Shown in pieces: positions 22,220-31,599 of a DNA stretch of 64,000 nucleotides. The notes under the pieces are model-generated. The model was given only the letters and a program-made list of their open reading frames with translations. It searched no databases and was not told where the DNA came from. The position numbers and the translations under genes are program-made. Positions within the stretch are counted from its first letter, which is position 1. Each line of letters begins with the position of its first letter. Source of the DNA: Nothopassalora personata. Its lineage: Eukaryota > Ascomycota > Dothideomycetes > Mycosphaerellales > Mycosphaerellaceae. The DNA is taken from positions 496,001-560,000 of the forward strand of contig CM066296.1 of NCBI GenBank assembly GCA_033816765.1. The letters run 5' to 3'.

Positions 22220-23122
22220 ATGGCAACAGTATCGCTGCTCAACGTCAACGTGCGCAACAACCCGGCTGCCTTCAACGCCCCATACGAGTTTGAGATCACC
22301 TTCGAGTGCCTTGAGCCACTGCAAAAGGACCTCGAGTGGAAGCTCACCTACGTCGGCTCTGCCACATCGTGAGTGCAACGCCATGGTTGTACATACAAAA
22401 AGAACACCACTAACGATCATGACAGCTCCGACCACGATCAGGAACTCGACTCACTCCTGGTTGGACCCATCCCTGTCGGCGTCAACAAATTCGTCTTCGA
22501 GGCCGACCCACCAAACACGTCTCGCATCCCAGCCAGCGACATCCTCGGCGTCACCGTCATCCTCCTATCCTGCTCCTATGATGAACGCGAGTTCGTCCGC
22601 GTGGGCTACTACGTCAACAATGAGTACACCGACCCAGCTATGAACGAGGAGCCACCCGCCAAGCCAGAGCTCGACAAGATCCGCCGCAACATCCTTGCCG
22701 ATAAGCCTAGGGTCACTCGCTTCCAGATCAAGTGGGATTCCGAGGAGAGCGCACCGAGCGAGTTCCCGCCAGAGCAGCCCGATGTTGACCAACAGGAAGA
22801 TGACGAGGAGGCATACGCCAAGGACGAGCTGGAGGAGGAGGCACAAGAGGAAGGTGCGGCTCTGGAGGGCGATGGCGAGGCACTGGCCACTGCAAAGGTT
22901 GACGAGGATGCTGAGATGGAGGGCGCCGATGGCAATGACAAGGGAGAGGAGAGTGATGCTGGAAGCGAGGATCTTGAGGCAGAGAGCGAAGACGATGAGG
23001 ACGATGAGGAGGAAGAAGAGGAAGGTGCGGAGGTCGATGGTGATGCTATGGACACGGAGATGGGAGAGAGCCACCCGCACCAGCAGCACGCACAGCAGCC
23101 TGCTGACGTGATGGTCCACTAG
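22220..23122 (+). CDS. ASF1: histone H3-H4 chaperone ASF1
   Basis: Exon 1, 22220-22368, starts [18 protein letters not shown]. Exon 2 is 22426-23122; the intron is GTGAGT..GACAG, and the total is 281 residues. The conserved core of about 155 residues is intact: [61 protein letters not shown] and [12 protein letters not shown]. It is followed by a long Asp/Glu-rich tail, as in yeast ASF1. Asf1 hands H3-H4 to CAF-1 and HIR and supports H3K56 acetylation. The intron falls within the core, at [14 protein letters not shown]. Confidence 0.97.
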
Positions 23123-23411
23123 GAGAGCCCGGTCAAGACGGCGATGGCGTGCTGAGGGTGTGCAGATGATGGATAGAACGAGGCTGCAGATTATGCTAAA
23201 TTTGTCTTGAGCAAAGTGCAGGATAGCGTGAGAATCGTAAGGAACATTTCAAGAGTGCATGCACAAGTCACGACTACCTTCCATACTTGTCTGGCGAGAT
23301 GAGTGAAGGTCTCATTGAAGTATCCATGTATTTGTTGAATCAAGTCTACAACAGTTATCGGCGGAGGGACGAAGTCACAGCAAAATTTATGCCGTGGGAA
23401 GCCCAGTACAC

Positions 23412-23861
23412 TCATCCGCAATTCTCTACCTTCTCCTCGCCAAAGAATACCTCCGTCTCCAAGCTATCAAGTACCTCCCTCTTCTCCTGCATCTCCTTCT
23501 TGACCTGCTGTAGTACATCCTGCCTGAGGCAATACTGCATGAGCCAGAGATTCTCCTCCGCTCTCGCCACACCGTTTTCTGCGACGTAATCAGAGTCAAA
23601 CAGGTACTGGACCTGCTGTATGGCGCCGGAGAGGTTAGCTTTGTAACGGCTATGCCCTAGGGCTTCCATGAGCCTGTGAAGAGCGTTGGCTTTGTTGAGG
23701 AGATTGTTACAGCGCTGAAGGAAGTGATCGCTTGGGTCTAGCTGGGATTCTTCATCGTCAACTGCGTTGTTGACTTTCGTGTACTTGATCATGGACATGG
23801 TTGGGGGTTCGGAAAGGGTGAGAGGGTTGTGCTGGTTGTTGGGGAGATTAATATATGCCAT
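23412..23861 (-). CDS. hypothetical protein, helical
   Basis: The frame is open upstream to 23930 but only from TTG. The first ATG, at 23861, gives 149 residues beginning MAYINLPNNQHN; a second ATG at 23798 (MSMIKYTKVNN) is also possible. The middle and C-terminal parts (LQRCNNLLNKANALHRLMEAL, split as LQRCNNLLNKA and NALHRLMEAL; LRQDVLQQVKKEMQEKREVL) look amphipathic and possibly coiled-coil. No family recognised. It converges on ASF1. Confidence 0.5.
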   Translation of the reverse strand: MAYINLPNNQHNPLTLSEPPTMSMIKYTKVNNAVDDEESQLDPSDHFLQRCNNLLNKANALHRLMEALGHSRYKANLSGAIQQVQYLFDSDYVAENGVARAEENLWLMQYCLRQDVLQQVKKEMQEKREVLDSLETEVFFGEEKVENCG

Positions 23862-24031
23862 CGGCTTGGGCAAAGGTTCGAAGCACTTCTTCCAAGCCAC
23901 GCAAACGATTCTCTTTGTGACTGTGAGCAAGTGAGTCCATAGACATTCTATGCTGCAGCATTGTTAATATGTTTGCTGGTAGAGATATGTGTATCCGCCC
24001 TTCGTCACTGGGGCTATCGAAGTAAGTATGA

Positions 24032-24532
24032 ATCATCAAAAGATGCGTCCTTTCCAACGGCTCAAGCTTTCGAAAGCAAGTAGAAGAGGCGTTTCCCTCG
24101 TCGCTGTCAAATATCCCCAAAACATATGATGTTCTCGTGCGGCTGTACCGACAGGAAGCCTCCAGTCTTATAGCTCTCATGCAGCGACTCATCAGCCTGC
24201 TTGAAGGTCGCCCAGAGCTTTTCAGCAGCATAAATGATCATCTGCCTTCTGGATACAAGTTCAAGCACAGTCGCGGTGGTCAAGTCGAATCACTGATCGT
24301 CGATGAAGGACATGGTCCACCAGCAGTCTTTTTCGACCATGTGGGCATCACTTTACTCACACTGGATGATGGGTTGCCGTACTGGAAGCAGATATTGACC
24401 GTTCAGGAGACCATCGATATGTCAACGTCTGAATTCAAGACATGGACGGCATGTGCTAGAAGGGCAAGCAAGATGTCCTACAATCTAATCAGGAAAACTT
24501 GTTGTGAATCAGGTGACCAATGGCTGTATTAG
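24032..24532 (+). CDS. hypothetical protein, C-terminal exon at the edge of the repeat block
   Basis: An open frame on the plus strand reads VEEAFPSSLSNIPKTYDVL, then LYRQEASSLIALMQRLISLL, LPSGYKFKHSRGGQVESL, FFDHVGITLLTLDDGLPYW, and ends CCESGDQWLY. There is no ATG near its beginning. A good donor (GTAAGTATG) at 24,022 suggests an upstream exon spliced into this one. Composition is protein-like, but I do not recognise the family; it recalls uncharacterised fungal N-terminal-domain proteins. The stop falls less than 10 bp before RIP-type sequence begins, so a truncation by the repeat block is possible. Part of it is also open on the minus strand (23848-24231). Confidence 0.4.
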   Translation: MIKRCVLSNGSSFRKQVEEAFPSSLSNIPKTYDVLVRLYRQEASSLIALMQRLISLLEGRPELFSSINDHLPSGYKFKHSRGGQVESLIVDEGHGPPAVFFDHVGITLLTLDDGLPYWKQILTVQETIDMSTSEFKTWTACARRASKMSYNLIRKTCCESGDQWLY

Positions 24533-24539
24533 TCAGGAC

Positions 24540-25121
24540 TTAGCACACACATACTATATTACACTGTTTCTGTAGCTAGATAGTCTTATACCCTATAGCA
24601 ATTTATAAGGGTTACTAATCTACCCTATCGTTTTAATCTAGAAGCTTATACTCGTTAAATACCTATTTATAATAGGTTATAAGCCCGAGTGCTCCTCTAC
24701 CTATTTAATTTAAAACCTAAATTGTTATCGAAGCTCTATTAAGGATTAGCTTGTCTTACTAGTAGATCCGACCCTATATTCGTTTTACGGACAACTATCT
24801 AATCGATTTAAGAACTACTATAGGACATCGGCACTAAGCATTGTTACCGTAGTATAGCATCTATAAGAGCTAGACTAGATATAGAGTTTAGAAACAATAC
24901 CTCTAGTAACCTAGTAGGTCTACTAAGGATAACTAGGTCCTTAGAAAAGGCGTGTAGTTTTAGGTATAGAAATCTATACTAATTAGCGTACTACTAGAGA
25001 AGGATCTAGTTAGATATATTATCTATAACCTAGACTAGGTTAATCTAAAGCATACTCTAAATAGGGTAGCTTATAAACAACCCTAAGATACGACTAAGAA
25101 TGCCTAGAATAAGACTACTAC
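24540..25121. repeat. RIP-type AT-rich sequence, unclassified
   Basis: From about 24,540 the sequence abruptly becomes poor in CpA and TpG and rich in TpA and CTAG. No coding frame, LTR or terminal repeat was recognised here before the first family X LTR at 25,122. It is probably the remnant of a repeat whose partner is outside the window. Confidence 0.6.
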
Positions 25122-25489
25122 TATTAACGACTAATGGGTTGTATTAGCCTTAGGTTTAGCGGGGGTCCCTTAGGTCTAACTTGCCCTAATTTCATTTTAG
25201 TTTAATTAGACATTTAGGTAAGCTAGTAGAACCTAGTATAGCTATTAAGATATATACTACGTAGTTAAGCATTGTAAGCGTAGCATTAAGGAAACAATTC
25301 AATTTATACCTCTCGAGTAGAGGGTATTGGGGATTAAGTCCGCTAATCCTCTTGTTTTATCTAGCTACTACGCTACTCGTTACGTAACCTAATTTCACGG
25401 TCCCGGGACCGGTAAATACCCCTACTTACATAAGCGCCGCTCTATACTATTACAACTCGGATAGGCCTATATAGGGTAGGTAGTAGACA
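25122..25489 (+). repeat. family X LTR, copy A (5' LTR)
   Basis: This 368-bp repeat begins TATTAACGACTAAT and ends AGTAGACA; the start is the expected TG with G changed to A by RIP. Four other copies occur: B (31166-31557), C (35170-35559), D (48657-49024), which are in reverse orientation, and E (51358-51748), in this orientation. Copies share a central GC palindrome and a neighbouring CACGTG, here mutated to TACGTA. It is followed by a leader that matches, reversed, the sequence next to copy D. Confidence 0.8.
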
Positions 25490-26379
25490 TTATTTTAGTA
25501 GTTAATAAGGGGGGGTTATTAAGTGTACACCCGGTAGCGTATTAGTATCTAGTTTATAAGGTTAAACTTACGGTTTAAGGTTTAAGGTTCAAGGTTCAAG
25601 GTTTACGGTTAAGGTTATTACTTAAGGTTAAGGTTCACGGTTAAGGTCGATTAAGGTCGAAAATACTTAAGGTCTAAGGTATTTAGCAACAATTACGGTT
25701 ATAAGGTCCTATTAAGTAATAACTAGTATTAGGGCATTCTAAAGTAAGTACTACGTAACAATAGATACGGCTACATTACTAGAAAAACTTAGCACCTTTG
25801 CGGACATAGGTAGAGGCTACGAACAGCCTATAACTCCTACGAAAATAGAAGGGGTGTAAGGGGTAGCCTAGTAGCTAACCCTTACATATAGCCTTATATG
25901 TAACATGCGGTCGCGACCGGCTACTAAGCCGCACGTGACACGTATGCGTACACCTTACGACGCGCGATGCGTCTTGAACAAAAGGCAAGAATTAGTTCAT
26001 CTACGACTAGTAGGTCGTAGGCGTACTACACATTACGACATCCCTTAATAGTTCTACCTACCTTATAAAGTAAGCTGTCTTTCTAGAAGGAGTCTCTAGA
26101 AGGGATAAGCGAGCCGACGGTAAAGCGCGCGCTTACTACCTACGAGGCGATGTAGGGCGACATAGGCGCGGCAATAGTAGTGCGGAGAGGTAACCTTCCC
26201 TATTAAGATAAGCCGTCGTTACTAGTAGCAGTGTGCGCTACAGTAATATAGGGTTAAGCTTATAGCTCGACGGGTGAGTTAATCCTACTCTTAATAAAGA
26301 TCGCGTAGTAGTAAGACGACTAGTGTATCGCATACTTAGCGTAGGCGCTAAGCGCGAGGGACGCTAAGGGATAGCATGT

Positions 26380-27725
26380 GAAGGATAACCTTATATACTA
26401 CGGAGACGCGATCGTAGTACCTAGGGATCACGTAATTAGGTCGCATCTAATTCGCATGTACTACGACGACGTCCTCGCGGGTCACTTTAGAAGGACTAAG
26501 ACTAAAGAGCTATTACGACGTAATTATTAGTAGGACTCACTTAGTACGGACGTAAAGTAATACGTCTAAGCCTATAGAACCTACTAGGGTTCGAAGGCTA
26601 AACGCTATCGACCCTATAGTAGGCTATAACCGCTTCTTAGACCGGAACGGCCGAAGTAGGAAATTACTATAGATTTTATTACGGACCTACCTCTAAGCAC
26701 GCGAGCCGGTTACGTGTATAATACGATCCTAGTAATAGTCGATCGCTACTTAAAAATAAGCTTATATATCCCGACGACGAAGACTTATATAGCCGTAGAG
26801 CTTACGAGGCTCCTACGAGACGAAGTCGTGCGACACTATAGTGTCCCGTTAGGTATAGTAAGCGACCGAGGTCCGGTCTTTACTAGTTAGTTTTAGAGTA
26901 ACTTCTACTTCGAGGCGCGTATAAAGCGTAAGCTATCTACGGCCTTTTACCCTTAGACTAACGGCTAAACTAAGAGGGTAAACTAAACCCTCGAACAATA
27001 TCTTCGTTATTACTATAGTAACAATTAAACTAAGTAGGCTAAGTAGCTTATAGTTACTAAATTCGTAGCTAATAATAGCATCTACCTAATACTACGGATA
27101 AGTCCGTTCGAGATAGCGTACGGTTAGCGACCTAAGATTACCCCTACACTAACTAGATCTCGAGACGAGACTTAGGGAGGGGAAGTACTAGTAGCGGTAA
27201 TAGCTACGAGTCGTATATAAAAACTACGCGCTACACTCGAGGAGCGATAGAAGGCTATAGTAGAAAGCTAGGCTCGCTACTATAATAAGACCTACTAAGC
27301 TAAGACCTACCGCGTAGGTAACTTAGTCCTATTATTAACGAAGAACCTTAAGTTAGTAGTACTAAAGAAGAAGATAGGTCCGAAGTTTATCGGCCTATAC
27401 CGCATTACGGACGCTATCGGTTCGTAGGCGTACCGCCTAGCGCTACTAGCCGACTTAAGGCTCTATAACGTCTTCTATGTCTCTCTCCTCGAGCCGTATA
27501 TCGGTAGCGATAAGGATAGACCCGTACCCCCTCTAGCTAATGAGAACGGAGAGTATAAGGTAGAGGTAGTACTAGATAGGCGTAAGCGTAAGGGTAAGCT
27601 ATAGTATCTAGTCTAGTAGAAGGGCTAGCTAGAGAAGTATAATAGCTAGGAACCGGCGGAGGGCCTCGCGAATGCGGATCGTATAGTAGCCGACTATAAG
27701 GCGTTAAGGAGAAGTAAATAAGACT
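26380..27725 (+). pseudogene. chromovirus integrase with C-terminal chromodomain, RIP-inactivated
   Basis: Reading the frame through TAG shows DHVIRSHLIRMYYDDVL and HFRRTKTKELLRRNYY (zinc-binding region), then DRYLKISLYIPTTKTY, IVSDRGPVFTS and STAFYP followed by a TAG and TNG (core, with the second catalytic Asp in SDRGP). The end, ADRIVADYKALRRSK, closes a chromodomain in which the aromatic positions have become TAG. Chromodomains steer integration of this clade to H3K9-methylated chromatin. The stops make it non-functional. Confidence 0.8.
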
Positions 27726-28189
27726 AGTATAGGAGTACTAGAGTATAAATAAAACTTTTCTTAACTATAAATAAAATAAAAGCTAAAGAGTAGCGCGCCT
27801 ACTAGGGGCTACGTAGAGTAGTAGTAGGCGAGGAGCCCGCGAGTAGCGTGTAAGGCGAGCGCCTTAGTTATCGTCGTCGCGTAGTAACTTAGGTAGGAAT
27901 GCCTAGTCGGCGGCGGTAGTATTAATGTTCTACGCCTATAGGAACTAGGACTACGGTTAGTAGGGTACACGTATACGAGGAACATACGACTTACGGCGCG
28001 GCCGAGTTCAAATAGCCTATTAAGAGCGCGGCCCTACTCCTACTAGAGCGCGAGGGCTACGGCGGTAGTAGTAGCGGCGGCGGGGGTACGTATACGGGTC
28101 TCCCCGGTACGCTTATGCTTATAGGCATTAAACTGCCTAATGGCCTATAGAAAGGGTTAGCCGAAGCATAGGAGACGCACTAGAGCCCC

Positions 28190-28790
28190 CCCCCCGCGAG
28201 TAGTAGTCGACTCGTAGGAGCGAAGTAGCGACTTACCTCTATAATGTCGTTACCTAGCTAGGTACATAGGTGGATCTACTCTACTAGCTCCTACTACTAG
28301 AGGTCTATAGGCGCCTAGCCCATTATAGCCGTAAGGAAATCGCGCTAGGAGCGCGCGGCGCGTAGGCGGCTTACTAGCGAGGCGATAGCGTAGCTAGTAT
28401 TAGGCGCGTACTTGTATCTATTACGCCTATAGCGGCCGCACTTCTTTAGGAGCTCGCCGGTAGTAACACTATTACAGTTATCGGCTTCGTCTAGTAAGTA
28501 GTTAGTATACGAATCGTAGGCGGCGCGCGTAGAGACTTACCCTTAACGAAGTATAGGAGGTACCGTATGTATATATTAATCCTCTACGAGAGCTTAGTAG
28601 CGGGCGAGGGCGTTAGTAGCTACGAGGGGGATGCTAGTCGCTTACGACTACTAGGCGTTCTAGGTACGTCGCGTACTAGAGCCGCCTAGCGGCGCTCGTC
28701 TTCTAAGGTACTAATAGTACTATCGCTACTAATACTACGGGAGGAGGCGGAGCGGCTAGAGGACGGAGGCGAGGAGGGCCCGTTAGACAT
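28190..28790 (-). pseudogene. antisense ORF of the chromovirus, function unknown
   Basis: An ATG at 28,788-28,790 (reverse) opens MSNGPSSPPSSSRSASSRS and SISSDSTISTLEDERR. Further on, ALARYYALVED, AAYDSYTNYLLDEADNCN and LLKKCGRYRRNRYKYAPNT read as one protein broken mostly by TAG; one frame change may lie near 28,600. It is opposite in sense to the integrase and lies between the chromodomain and the 3' LTR. A serine-rich N-terminus followed by helical sequence is visible. I recognise no family. Confidence 0.5.
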
Positions 28791-29108
28791 AATAATAATA
28801 ATACTAGCGAGGCGCTTATAGTAAGGGTACGGTACGGGTACGTAGTAGTAGTATAACGGAGGTAGTACGCTAGGGAACGTACTAGGAGAATAGGGCTAGG
28901 TTAGGCTAGAGTTTTATACCCCTAACTAGCTACGTCGGTATAGTAACTAAGCCTTACTCGCCTACACCTACATAACGATACGTACGTAACCCGTATATAG
29001 GCCGTATAGTAACTATAGTTCTAGAAGTACGTAGGAACCTCTACGTAGTAACTAGCGAGCTAAGGATAGCTCGCACGGGAGGGGAGGCAATTGTAAGGGG
29101 TAGCCTAG

Positions 29109-29456
29109 TGTTAGGAACCGCTGTACGTTATCCCAACTGGGCTTGGATCTTTGCAGTGATGTCTCTGACTCGTTGAGAAGGTAGTGGTCCCAAACAGTAT
29201 ATGGTGTATACTTGAAATGAGTTGAGCACGAGGCTCCTATCTACTCGTAAAGAAGCGTCGTCTATATAGTGCCATGTCTTGGCGTGATCTGTCCTGCTCT
29301 GCCCTGAGCGAGTCTGATCAACTGATCAAGAGTGATCAGGACCGATCAGTCCTGATCGCTCTGTCACGTGACTCCCCAGGCATCCATGTCTGCAGCTTCG
29401 TCTGGTTTCCTGCTCCGTTGTCCAACCATTTGCACCGATAACACTGTTCCGTAACA
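29109..29456 (-). mobile_element. young solo LTR, not RIP-mutated
   Basis: The 348-bp sequence begins TGTTAGGAACCGCTG and ends TGTTCCGTAACA. It has normal CpA and TpG content within RIP-type surroundings and is flanked by CCTAG (29104-29108 and 29457-29461). The matching uninterrupted site exists in the 5' LTR of the host element at about 25,867. Diverged, RIP-mutated relatives are the LTRs at 36276-36618 and 38377-38744. Orientation is inferred from the latter, where gag reads on the minus strand. Confidence 0.9.
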
Positions 29457-31165
29457 CCTAGTAGCTAACCCTTACATGTAGCCTTATATATAATATACGG
29501 TCGCGACCGGCTACTAAGCCGTACGTAACACGTATACGTACACCTTGCGACGCGCGATGCGTCTTAAACAAAAGGTAAGAATTAGTTCATCTACGACTAG
29601 TAGGTCGTAGGCGTGCTATACATTGCGACATCCCTTAATAAGGGGTCTATAGGGACTCTATCCCTTATAAGGGGATAGAGGAATCGGAGGAAGGGGAAAT
29701 ACCTAAATCTAGTAAAGAAGGGAGAAGCGGAACTAACGCCGCTACATTAGGTATAGGTATAGGAACGAATAGCATAATTAGAATAGATACTATAACTACC
29801 CTCTTTAGACGATTAGTAGTTATAATAGAAAACGCTAGCCCTCGCTTTCTACCTCTAGGAGGTGCTAAGAATCCGTTCTTTAATAGCACTAATGCTACTA
29901 AGTTCTAGGAGCGCATTAGCGACCTAATAGACTAGTATCTACCTCGGGCATCTATTAAGAAGGATAATTTCTAGGGTAGGTTTAAGCGTAATAACGAAAC
30001 TGCTATCCGGCGTATAGTTATAAGACTACCTAGGTAGCTTACTAACAAGGTACGTTTTAGGAGGGCGTTCTTATTAGAGTTCTTAAGGTTTAACGCCTAC
30101 TCGATATTAGGGAGTCGGGAATATCTTAAGGAGATTATTAGGGCGTAGTAAGGTAAGAGGCCCGAAGAATAGGATATAAAGGAATTCATCCGCCTATTTA
30201 TATCCTTAAGTAACCTAATTAAACCTAAGAATTTAGATAACAGCTCCCGGAGTCGCCTCCTCCTTTAGGGATTACTAGAGGTAGTCGCGAAAGCGGTCTA
30301 TAAGGCTTACGGGCTTTACCTAAAGTAACCTAAGAAGTTTAGGGACTTTTAGAGGATCCTCGATAAAGCTACTAGCATCGTAGATAGTAAGGAGGGATAG
30401 AAAGCTATATATATAGATTTCCCTCTTACCTTACCTTAGCTATACCGCTTAGTCGTAAAGTAAATGCCGCGCCTTAAGCCTAAGATTAACACGCTTAAGA
30501 AGGCTACCTCTAGGACTGTTATTAATAGTAACCTAATCTAGAAGGTAGCTAAAATAAGTATACGTATATACTAGCGCGGTCGCGTTACGGACGCGGGTAC
30601 CTTCTACCCGAGCGAGAATTAATGCTCTATATAACCGGAGAGGCCCGACCTAGATACTAAACTGTAGGTTTACGCAATGTAGCGTCCCCTATCGTAGAAT
30701 CGCGAACAGTCTAAAGCGATAGATAGTTGTTACTATAACTGTAGCAGTTCGAAGTACTAGGCTAGCAATTATAGGGCGATAAGGTCCTTAATATCCCGGG
30801 GCTACGTATAGCTCGCCCGAAACAACTAGTAGTATCTAGGGAAAGAAGGCGATCCGCGTCCTACTAAGTTTAACTTTTAGAGGGACTATAGTAAACTAAA
30901 ACTACTCTATATGCTCCCTCTACTTAAAGAACATTATAGGCCGATCGAGTTTAATAACTAGTATAAAATTCCCGTACTACGTAAGTAATAGATAGGTAGG
31001 GACTATACTAGGGTAACTAAGGTTACGCCTCCTAATTATTCTAAGCCCCCTCCTAACTTTAGGCATTTAATAGAGTATAGCCCTTAGGACGCACGGTCTA
31101 GCTAAACGGAGAAGGCTACTAGGATATATTAGGTCTTATTTAGAGAAAGTAAAGCGGAGTAGTAA

Positions 31166-31557
31166 TGTCTACTAACTACCCTATATAGGCCTATCCGAGT
31201 TATGGTAGTATGGAGCGGCGCTTATGTAAGTAGAGGTATTTACCGGTCCCGGGACCGTGAAATCAGGTCACGTGACGAGCAGCGTAGTAGCTAGATAAAA
31301 CAAGAGGATTAGCGGACCTAAACCCCTATACCCTCTACTCGAGAGGTATAAATTGAATTGTTTCCTTAATGCTACGCTTATAATGCTTAACTGCGTAGTA
31401 TATATCTTAATAGCTATACTAGGTCCCGCTAGCTTACTTAAATGTCTAATTAAACCTAAATGAAATTAGGGCAAGTTAGACCTAAGGGACCCCCCCCTCT
31501 AAACCTAAGGTCGATATAACTAAACCTAAGGTTAACATAACTAATTAGTCGTTAATA
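31166..31557 (-). repeat. family X LTR, copy B
   Basis: This 392-bp copy reads TGTCTACTAACTACC to GTCGTTAATA on the plus strand, so it is in minus orientation. It keeps an intact CACGTG next to the GC palindrome (31238-31263). It closes the tandem ORF3 unit at 31,600-35,163 as its 3' LTR and abuts the broken end of the gag fragment. Confidence 0.8.
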
Positions 31558-31561
31558 TATC

Positions 31562-31599
31562 TGTAAGGGCACCTGCTTAGGCGGCCATGGGCCGTCACA
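31562..31599. mobile_element. 38-bp insertion with TG..CA ends and 5-bp target duplication
   Basis: The insert starts TGTAAGGGCACC and ends GGCCGTCACA, and is flanked by ATATC on both sides (31557-31561, 31600-31604). The same junction without the insert is present at about 35,559-35,563, next to LTR C, and in reverse next to LTR E (about 51,354). It contains CpA and TpG, so it is not RIP-mutated. Confidence 0.75.

Larger units (their letters stand above)
25855..29640 (+). mobile_element. internally deleted chromovirus (Ty3/gypsy) with LTRs and target duplication
   Basis: LTRs of about 196 bp lie at 25855-26050 and 29092-29640 (the latter split by a solo LTR); they begin TGTAAGGGG and end CCTTAATA. 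The flanks carry AGGGG at 25850-25854 and 29641-29645, a 5-bp target duplication. Inside on the plus strand are an integrase zinc-binding region (about 26,380-26,570), an integrase core (about 26,640-27,140, for example ITIDFITDLPLSTRAG and RYYSNN) and a chromodomain (about 27,560-27,720). Gag, protease and RT are missing. A purine tract ending GGGAGGGGAGG precedes the 3' LTR. An antisense ORF lies between the chromodomain and this tract. Confidence 0.85.
25490..31165 (+). mobile_element. family X gypsy element, 5' fragment: leader and gag, interrupted by a chromovirus
   Basis: After LTR A come a leader with TTAAGGT-type repeats (about 25,555-25,690) and the beginning of gag at about 25,845. 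Gag stops at 25,854, where the chromovirus entered, and resumes at 29,641. It continues to about 31,160, matching the reverse complement of about 46,780-48,300 throughout. A CCHC zinc knuckle is recognisable near 30,730-30,775. The start codon reads ATA instead of ATG, and many TAG stops fall where Gln or Trp is expected. The element breaks off at 31,165 against LTR B, which has the opposite orientation. Confidence 0.75.

Noticed and set aside
22565..23119. Long minus-strand frames opposite ASF1
   Set aside because: They arise because the acidic Glu/Asp codons of ASF1 contain no stop when read in reverse.
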